DNA from: Pegoplata infirma
Taxonomy: Eukaryota; Arthropoda; Insecta; Diptera; Anthomyiidae
NCBI GenBank assembly: GCA_963921195.1
Contig: OY992539.1
Span: 103,114,964 to 103,178,963, forward strand
Direction of reading: 5' to 3'
Length of the DNA stretch: 64,000 bases
Position numbers and translations under genes: made by a program. Below are positions 56,349 through 64,000 of this stretch, piece by piece (the stretch's first letter is position 1; every line of letters starts with the position of its first letter). The notes below the pieces were generated by a model. That model made no database searches. It saw nothing but the letters and a program-made list of their open reading frames with translations, and had not been told where the DNA came from.

Positions 56349-56480
56349 TACCCAGCAAAATTTTGATTACCAAATAAGGTATAAAATAAGGAATAGGATA
56401 TTTTATTTTATACCATGCTGCATTGATGATTTTAACATGGGATGAGACTCAAAGTAATGCATACGAGTTAAGTATTCTGA
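56349..56480 (+). mobile_element. CCCAGCAAAA element fragment
   Basis: ACCCAGCAAAATTTTGATTA at the start, then a TTAACATGGGATGAGACTCAAAGTAATGCAT-like line that parallels TTGGGATAAGACTCAAAG of the element at 46577-46990. The other end is not found. Confidence 0.4.
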
Positions 56481-56860
56481 ATTTTTACTTTTAAGGTCAT
56501 CTTAGTGACCCTTGAACTTATAATTTTGACCGCGAACATTTTTTTTAGGAGGTTAGCAACATTTTGAAGTAATGTATCCGGTTTTGTAAAAAAGGCACCA
56601 GAAAAAAAAAATATGTTTCATAACTTAATTTTTTTGATAAAATTGATTATAGCGAGTTGACCTTCCAAAAACCTGATAGAAATCTCAAAAATCTTTTAGG
56701 CCATAAGAATTCATATTCCGCTTTAAGAGTTGCAAAAATCCAAAAAAAAAAAAGTTGTTGATGAAACGCCCTATGGATCATGTGTTCATATGCTGGTTCA
56801 GTTGTGAAATTTAATAAATCGGATCAGATAGAAAAAATATCAACCTCTAAGAAATAATTT

Positions 56861-59447
56861 GTATACCCTCCAACCACAGTATGGGGGTATACTCACTTTG
56901 TCATTCCGTGTGTAACGCATCGAAATATCGGTCTAGGACCCCATTAAGTATATATGGGGCATTCCAGGCCAAATCACTCACTTTTAGACCCGACACCTTG
57001 CGATTTATTTTGTTTTTGAATATGTTTTAGCACTTATTAAATGCAACTTGGACACCAATTTTCAGCCTTTTATTCCAAGATGGTGTTGAGTAATCAATTT
57101 TTCAAAATGGCGATTTTTTCAAAAAAATCAAAAAATTGAAATTTTCAATTAATTTTGACCAGTTAAAAATATAGATATCTTAAAAAAAGTTGGACAACGT
57201 TTTATTGGTATTAAAATGCAGTTTTAGAAAAAAAATACTAAAAAATTATTCGAAGTAATTATCACTTTTTTTTAACGTTTAAAAACTAAAATCGACTTTT
57301 TGAAAAAGTCCGAAACCTTCGATTTTTTTGTAAAAAACTCTAAAACTTCTACTCTAAATTACGCAACTTTTAAGCCATAATTCGAGATGTGATCACAATT
57401 CTTTCTAATTTTTTTAAAATTTTTAAAATTGCACTTTTTATTTTTTGGGTCTGATTTATTTTTTGTGGTGCTAAAAAAAAAAAATAAATTACTAGATACT
57501 GACCCTAACTTACCTAAGATATATTCATTTGGAGGTAAAAATACGTCTCACAAAAATTAAGGACGATCGGACATGGGTAAGGCGTTCAGCATGGACCTTG
57601 AAATATTAAAAAACTGATTACAAGGAAAAATATGATTTTTTTTCTGTTTTCGCAATTTTTTTGGTATTTTGAAATAATTATAAATTCAAGTGGTTACAGA
57701 ACTATGATGTGGAGTAAAATACCTTTCTAATAAGGTACTAAAACCTAACATCGGTTAAAAATCCGCCAAGTTATTACAACTTCCCCAGGCATCTAACGAG
57801 TGCCACACCACGTGATTAATGAATTCGAGTCCCATTTTTTAAATTTATTGAAATTATCTACTTTAATAACATTTTTTTCTTATTCATGTTTTAGTGTAAT
57901 GTTTTTTTTTGTTTTTCCAAATTTAAAAATTAAAAATAAATAAAAATTTTAAAATGGAGATTTCAAAATAGTGTTGAAAAATGGAGGTATTTTTAGCATT
58001 AATTTAAATCATGTTAGCAAAAGACAATATCAAAAATACTTGTCATCTAATAACATTTGAACTTGAAGAATAAAAAAATGTGATTTCAGTAGAAAATTTC
58101 AATAAATTTTTAAAATTGTATTGTATTGCCTTATCAAGTGGTCTGCCACACATTAGATGCCTGGGGAAGTTGTAATAACTTGGCTGATTTTCAACCGATT
58201 TTAGTTTTTGGTACCTTATTAGAGAGGCATTTTACTCCGTATTATAATTCTGTAACCACTTGAATTTAAACTTAACTTAAAATACCAAAAAAAATTAGAA
58301 AACAGAAAAAAATCCATATTTTTCCTAGTAATCCGCTTTCTAAACTTCAAGGCCCATGCGGAACGCCTTACCCATGTCCGATCGTTGTTAATGTTTGTGA
58401 GACGTATTTTTACCTCGAAATGAATATCTAGATATATAAGTTAGGGTCAGTATCTACCAATTTTTTTTTTTTTTAAAGACAATATAAAATAAATTAGAGT
58501 CAAAAAATATAAGGGGCAATTTTCAAAATTTTAAAAAAAATAGAACGAATTGCGATCACATCTCGATTTATGGCTTAAAAGTTGCGTAATTTAGAGTAGA
58601 ACTTTTAGACTATTTAAAAAAAAATCGAAGGTTTCGGACTTTTTCAAAAAGTCGATTTTAATTTAAAAACGTTAAAAAATAAGTGACAATTACTTCGAAT
58701 AATTTTTTAATATTTTTTTCCTAAAACTACATTTAAATACCAACAAAACGTTGTCCAACTTTTTTTAAGATATCTAAAGTTTTAACTGGTCAAAATTAAT
58801 TGAAAATTTCAAGTTTTTAATTTTTTTGAAAAAATCGCCATTTTGAAAAATTGATTACTTAACACCATCTTGGAATAAAAGGCTGAAAATTGGTGTCCAA
58901 GTTGCATTTAATAAGTGCTAAAACATATCCAAAAATAAAATAAATCGCAAGGGGTCGGGTCTAAAAGTGAGTGATTTGGCCTGGAATGCCCCATATATTA
59001 TTGATCAGTGATCCATTCTAAGACATTCTGGCGATGTCCGTCTGTCCGTCCGTCCGTCCGTCCGTCCGTCTGTGGAAGACACGATACAGTCCAAAGTAAT
59101 AGAGCTAGACTCCTGAAATTTGGCACGAATATGTCTTATGGTATTGGGCTGGTTAAGTTCGAACATGGGCAAAATCGGATCAGGGGGAAAAAAGTTCCCC
59201 TCTTAAGAACTAAACAAACCTCTAAAAAAAGCCATTTTTTTATAGGTTTTTTGCACATTTGCTTAGCAAACGAAACATTTTTATGTCAAAAGAAGTTCGA
59301 AGTCTTGAAGTTGGATCCAGGAAGGTTGCCCCACCGATGTACCCCCCCCCCAAAAAAAAAAAAAAAAAAAGACGCCCCTGTTTTTTTTTTAACGTGTTGG
59401 AGGGTATAATAGATTCGGCACAGCCGAATTTAACACTCTCACTTGTT
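56861..59447 (+). mobile_element. mini-me-like element split by foldback FB-B
   Basis: The 5' part (56861-56954) ends at AAGTATATA and the 3' part resumes at 58994 with TATATTATTGATCAGTG, so the break lies in the (TA)n tract. The 3' part has the (GTCC/GTCT)n tract, the GGGGGAAAAAAGTTCCCC block, a poly-C and poly-A run, and the hairpin ATTCGGCACAGCCGAAT with TTAACACTCTCACTTG. Confidence 0.7.
56955..58993. mobile_element. Foldback element FB-B, 2.04 kb
   Basis: TGGGGCATTCCAGGCCAAAT at the left and ATTTGGCCTGGAATGCCCCA at the right are exact inverses. Pairing continues inward for about 870 bases per arm, for example GACTTTTTGAAAAAGTCCGA with TCGGACTTTTTCAAAAAGTC and TTACAACTTCCCCAGGCATC with GATGCCTGGGGAAGTTGTAA. 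The unpaired centre is about 57830-58130. It sits in the TA tract of a mini-me copy, consistent with a TA target. A half copy is at 39143-39480. It encodes no protein. Confidence 0.88.
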
Positions 59448-59479
59448 TTATTTATTTTTGCAAAAAAAAATTTAAGAAA

Positions 59480-59645
59480 TCTAAAAGGATATTGAAGGAT
59501 AATGTTTTGCAGTTTGAGATATATTGAAAAAAGGTGGCGTAGAGTGGGCGTGGAACATTTTTCTTTCAGTATAAAAATTGGTCCTATTGGGGTAGCCGTT
59601 CTCAAGTGATGCGATTACCAACAAACGACATTCGATTTTTATTTA
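59480..59645 (+). mobile_element. 3' fragment of the 22270-25017-type element
   Basis: GAGATATATTGAAAAAAGGT, GAGTGGGCGTGGAACATTTT, GTAGCCGTTCTCAAGTGATG, then ATTACCAACAAACGACATTC and TTTTTATTTATATA reproduce the last unit and tail of the element at 22270-25017. The 5' end is truncated. Between 59650 and 60107 I see nothing else. Confidence 0.6.
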
Positions 59646-60107
59646 TATACATAGATGGAAGTTATATTTTTTTTATAATGATCAATTGAAATTCATAAAA
59701 ACTTTTTTACTTGGGCATCATTTTTGTTTTGTTCTTTAAAACATTTAGCAACTCATTCGGTTCAAGTTTAAGTTAAAGCGGCGACATGCTTGAGTCAAAA
59801 CCATTCATTCACTCTAACAGTCATTTATTCTTCTAGCGATGAGGACAAAAACATTAGCAGTGGGGAAAAAAGAAAGAGCACTTGTTTAAATACTTTCATT
59901 ACCGACAGTTTCTGGCAACAGATTTTTTCACTAGAATTTAAGAATATGTAACAGAATACCCAAAAATAGAGCTGTATTAGAAAATGTATAGCTAGAACTT
60001 GGCGAACTTGATTGTTAATCTAGTCTAACGAATTTACTCAAAAAATTATGTCATTAACTGTTTGTAGTTTATTTAAAAAGTTTTCCGTTTAGTCGTTTTT
60101 AAAATTA

Positions 60108-60736
60108 ACAAGTAAAAAATTAAATTCGGCCTTGCCGAATGCAGTGATACCCTCCACAATTTAAAAAATATTATTGCAAAAAACTTTATTTAAAAGCAAA
60201 TTACTTTAAAAAAAATAAAAAAATTTCCGCGAAAAAGAATTTTGGTAAAAAAGAATTTTGGTAAAAAAAAAAAAAATCCGCGATTTTTTTCTTTTTTTGT
60301 CAAAAAATAAGTTCTTACTTGTTTAAATACCATTTGGTGTTCAATTATGTTCACATATGTCAACCAGAATCCGAATTAATGCATTTTGTATTTTTAGGTT
60401 ATGTTGAATGTACTGAAATTTTTGAGGTGTGCTTACATTTTCGTTCATAACTTTTGAACCGCTGAACCGATATCGCTCAAATGCAATACCAAACTTCTCG
60501 GGAGAACTTCCAATAAATATGTTAAGTTTCAGTCATCCCTGTGCAATATTTTGTCCGCGACAGCATTTTCCACAGACAGACAGACGGACAAACGGACATC
60601 GCTAGAATGTCTTAAAATCGATCGGGCATCATGAATATATATACTTTATGGGGTCCCAGACCGATATTTCGATGAGTTACAAACGGAATGACAAACTTAT
60701 ATATACCCTCTATCACTAAGTGGAGGGTATAAAAAC
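60108..60736 (-). mobile_element. mini-me-like element, variant with TTCGGC/GCCGAA hairpin
   Basis: On the minus strand: TATACCCTCCACTTAGTG, CATCGAAATATCGGTCTGGG, TATATATTCATGATGCCC, GCGATGTCCGTTTGTCCGTC, a GAACCG-type line, then the end hairpin ATTCGGCAAGGCCGAAT and TTAATTTTTTACTTG. It belongs with 40698-41866 by its TATATACCCTCTATCACTA line but is shorter. Confidence 0.65.
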
Positions 60737-60951
60737 ATTTGTTTGATGTTCAGTTTTTATTAATGACTACTTCAGTCCTTTGTTTCAAAAATAACACACT
60801 AAAAAATAAAGACTTTCATTAACATTTAATTTTTAAAGTCATTTATTTTTGTTCTGTAAAGTAAAAACTACTGATTATTCTTTTGTTTTTTAATGATTTG
60901 TGTAAGTAATTTTTTTTTAAATTGTTGGTATTTTTTAATGAAATATCATTA

Positions 60952-61335
60952 CACTAAGAAAATTATGTCATTAACTGTTTGTAGGTTATTTTAAAAAGTA
61001 ATCAGTAAAGTCATTTTAAAAGAAAAATCACTTATTTAATTTTTTTACTGTTTCTGTAGTTTAAAAAAAATAATTTACTGTATTAAAAACGAATTTTCTG
61101 TTACATTTAATTTCGGCAGTAAAAAATTTCTTCTATAGTTTTACTGTTTTTCAATACAAAATAACTGAATATTCACTAGTTTTTTAATGTTTTGGTTAGT
61201 CATTAAATTAACATTTAAAATTGACTGTAATGTGTTTTTATTTTAAATGAAAAAACAGTGGAATGGTTTTTAAATAAAATTTCATTTGTTTTAAGTGAAT
61301 ATTCACTGGAATTTACCTACATAATTCTTTGAGTG
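60952..61335. mobile_element. TA-flanked MITE, 384 bp
   Basis: CACTAAGAAAATTATGTC at the left, TACATAATTCTTTGAGTG at the right, with TA flanks (60950-60951, 61336-61337). It has the same CACT start and TA target as the other CACTC elements. No coding sequence. Confidence 0.6.
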
Positions 61336-61433
61336 TAGTTTTTACCTACACAAGTCAGTTATTTTTTTTGTAGAAAAAAAAATCAAAAAATTATTTATAG
61401 AAATATAAAAACATGTTTGTATCAAGTGACTTT

Positions 61434-61500
61434 GGCACGATGGGTAGAGTGTCTGGCCAGAATGTAGTTGATTGCGGGATCGATTCCCCAAAAATTTTAT
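61434..61500 (+). repeat. tRNA-like sequence with B box
   Basis: TTTGGCACGATGGGTAGAGT resembles a box A region and GCGGGATCGATTCCCC a T-arm with B box about 35 bases later. The stems are incomplete. It is probably a tRNA-derived repeat and not a tRNA gene. Confidence 0.4.
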
Positions 61501-61860
61501 TAAAAATTTTTAAAAAAATATTTCAATAAAAAATTGTAAATAATTACCTACGAAATCATTAATTTTTATTGTTTTCGTAGGTTATTTTTTTGAAATTTGT
61601 TGGTAAAAAAAAACAGAACTATCATTAATTTTTAATGTTTTCGTTGGTTATTTTTTCGAATTTGTTGGTAAAAAAGACTGAAAAAAACGTAATTTTTTAA
61701 TGTTAAATGTTATTTATTTTAGAAAATTTTGTCAACAGTAAAAAATAAATGTTGATGTTTGTTAAAACAAATGAATAATTACTGGGATGGTTTTCAATTG
61801 TTTAATCACTGGTTTTAAGTGTGTTTTTTATTTGTTTTTGTCTACAAAATATTTTGAGTG

Positions 61861-62377
61861 TTGGTAAAAGAGAGACAAAACAAGTATAAAATAAATTTTA
61901 ACAGTCAGATAGAAACATGGCATGGGAAAATATTAGAGTGTCAAACGTCAATAACTTAACAAAGTAACCAAGTTATTTTTTACACAAATGGATTTGAAAA
62001 GTTTTGTAAGTCTCTAACTTAATTATTTCTGCTCTTGTTATTGCCACCACTGTATTTAAATGTATGTAATATACCAAAATACGAGTTTGTTTAAATATCG
62101 GTGCATTAGACGGGTGCGTAAAAACCTTAAGAGTGCATATTAAAACTATCCTTTAGTACGAAATGACAGTTCATTTATTATAATATATCATCAATTCCAC
62201 GAGAAACGAAAAAAATCTGACCAAGGGTCTTTGAAATTTTCCAATATTTTCCACACACAAGCTCTATGGAGACTTTTAAAGATATACTTTATCAGATTCA
62301 AAGAATTTTAAAAATTCGCGATTTTCGTTTTCAAAAATATGCAAAATCTGTGAACAGCTATACATTTCTAAGTAATT
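61861..62377. other. AT-rich stretch without a recognised feature
   Basis: No terminal repeat, array or credible coding sequence seen before the hAT-type element. The frame 62266-62451 runs across the element boundary and is spurious. Confidence 0.45.
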
Positions 62378-62385
62378 ATTGTATC

Positions 62386-63845
62386 CAGCGACGTATCCAG
62401 GAATTTAAAAAGGGGGGGGGCCCACTCAAATTTTTATTAATCACAATGTAATAATACTATTTTCTAGGCCAACCCCCCCCCCCCCCCGTGTCCAAAAAAT
62501 TTCTAGAAATTACAGCATTTTTCTATACCAACAACATAAAAAATGCCTCAGAATTTGTGAATTTTTCCAAAGAAGAATGCCTCTGACTCTATTTTTAAAC
62601 TTCAAAATTTGAAACATCTCAGAAAGATTTTTTCTATTGTAAAATATGCCTCTGAATCGGAGATTTTTTTATAAACAAATGAATCAGAGTCTGAGAACTT
62701 TGCTATAGAAAATATTCTGAATATTTTATACTAAATTTTTTTTAAATCTTTGAAATTTTCTATTGCAAAAATGCCTTTAAATCCTCAGATTCTGAGGTAT
62801 TTTTTCTATAAAAACCGTTCCTAGAAACAATATGTATCCGAAAAGTAAAAAGGTTTTAAATATGTACTATTTGTGATAAATTTAAAATTTAAATTATATA
62901 AACCAGAAAATTTAGGACTCCTGACTCCAAATAATCTTACCAAATATTTTAATCGTTTAACATTTTTCTGATATTGGGGTTTGAAAATTCGAAACCGCTA
63001 ATTTAGGCGCGGTTCTACTGCTACGTTTTCGTAAGTTAGCGCGTTCCATTTTCGAGATATTATCTGTCACGTAAGAGCCATTTTAAAGGACTTGATTTCA
63101 AATCAAACATTTCGTTATCGAGATATTTGGACTTGAAAATTAATTAATTCGTTAGCGCTTTTTACGGCTCTACTGTTACATAATATTGCCTTGGCGCAAC
63201 ATTTAAGGACTGAATTTTTATAAAATGGAAATCTAGATTCCAAATACAACGTCATTAAATTTGTTTAAGTTGCTTTTGTTTATGAAAATTCATCTTTATT
63301 TATTTACATAAAAAATAATCGAAGTTTTTTTATTTTTTGCCAGTTTAAATATTGTCCTTAGTCATTATTAAATTTTCAAAACTGCGGTTTTTCAATTCAA
63401 ACCTTATTTTTGATAAAGTGCTAGACTGAAAATTAAAAATTAATATTAAAAATTTAATTTAGAAAAAAATTTTCAGCATCTTAGAATTTTTTACAGAAAT
63501 AATAACTAAGAATCTGAGACTTTTAATGTAGAAAAAGTGACTTGCATCATGATCCTGATGCATAATTTTCATTAAATAAAACCAATATAATGTGTTTTCG
63601 ATACATATTATACAGATATTTCGATATAAATGACTTTTTAAAAACGAAAATTTACTCAAAATCAAGAGTTTTTATAAAAGAATATGTAAAACTTTTCTCC
63701 AAAAACCAAAATATTTACAATACTAAAAAAACTTATGTTTGTTACTTGTATCATGCGTTGCAGTTTTTACATTTTTTAAAAATTTCCAATCCAAAAGGGG
63801 GGGGGGGCCCGGGTCTCCTGGGCCTCCCCCCTGAATACGTCCATG
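62386..63845. mobile_element. Non-autonomous hAT-type element, 1460 bp, poly-G ends
   Basis: CAGCGACGTATCCAGGAAT at the left and CCTGAATACGTCCATG at the right are inverted. A perfect 8-bp duplication ATTGTATC flanks it (62378-62385 and 63846-63853). G runs lie inside both ends (62410-62420, 63797-63808), with a C run at 62467-62487. The interior has faint TCTGAGA words and no transposase. The CAG(N)G(A/G)CGTATCCAGG start is recurrent in hAT elements. Confidence 0.85.
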
Positions 63846-64000
63846 ATTGTATCTTTATAAAATAAAGCGCAAAAGATGGTACGTAAGTCTCTTTTGATAT
63901 TAAAAATATGGCAAAATTTGGTGGTTGAAAAGTGCATTTTAAATGCAAATGCGGGTTTTAAGTGCATTTTGCAAAACTTTTATCCCTTCTGATTTTTTTT

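Larger units (their letters stand above)
60797..61860. mobile_element. Possible CACTAAAA element with nested relative
   Basis: CACTAAAAAATAAAGAC at 60797 and ACAAAATATTTTGAGTG ending at 61860 are weakly inverted. The interior is dominated by TTTACTGTTTTT and TCATTTAATTTTTAATG-like words. A cleaner relative (60952-61335) is nested inside. The outer boundary is uncertain. Confidence 0.4.

Noticed and set aside
59008..59605. Frames of 121-133 codons over 59008-59605
   Set aside because: They run through the (GTCY)n tract, poly-C/poly-A runs and the mini-me terminal hairpin.
1..64000. Bacterial or viral origin, or endogenous retrovirus
   Set aside because: No LTRs, gag, protease, integrase or envelope-like frames, and no operons. 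The mini-me-type and DNA-transposon content points to a fly genome.

Overview
The window looks like non-coding, transposon-packed DNA of a higher fly (Diptera). It is very A+T-rich and full of poly-A/poly-T runs. It holds several copies of a repeat with the build of dipteran mini-me elements: a (TA)n stretch, a short conserved core ending GCGATGTCC, then a (GTCY)n tract. I see no intact host gene, no operon and no bacterial feature. The recognisable proteins are all transposon proteins: a RAG1-like Transib transposase, a piggyBac transposase remnant, a Tc1/mariner-type remnant, and the endonuclease and reverse transcriptase of a LINE. Most other open frames are chance readings of simple repeats.

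Layout. 1-1292: a tRNA-like fragment, a GC-rich module and a GGGCGATTTTTC word array. 1293-16038: a giant inverted repeat with arms of about 7.2 and 7.4 kb around a 144-bp spacer. Each arm carries the same nest: foldback FB-H holding a mini-me copy, foldback FB-A split by a 2.2 kb TA-flanked element that itself holds a mariner relic, then word arrays. 16039-17515: a second copy of the centre hairpin, more GGGAGTTATTTCAT arrays and a GC-rich hairpin. 18830-21830: a tandem array split by FB-A and by a hAT-type element with a perfect 8-bp target duplication. 22270-25017: an element made of tandem units, split by a foldback. 25466-28700: a MITE, a 1.2 kb TCTCAGAATCTGAGA array and a small foldback. 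29245-31691: foldback FB-C split by a hAT-type element.

33340-38455: a LINE on the minus strand, interrupted in its ORF by a Transib-type element (35160-36935) with RSS-like CACAGTG/CACATTG ends and a 5-bp duplication. 39047-45080: nested foldbacks and MITEs. 45648-47290: a piggyBac-like element (TTAA flanks). 47549-51471: a Transib element with CGTCG duplications and a broken RAG1-like transposase that keeps its catalytic and zinc-site residues. 52190-64000: foldback halves, MITEs, three mini-me copies (one split by a 2 kb foldback) and a hAT-type element with a perfect 8-bp duplication.

The genes do not form a pathway. The region reads as a layered record of insertions, and nesting gives their relative order. 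Nearly every element is a cut-and-paste or foldback type, so the DNA is rich in inverted repeats at scales from 20 bp to 7 kb. Coordinates of element ends were read by eye. Those with target duplications are firm; the others may be off by tens of bases.
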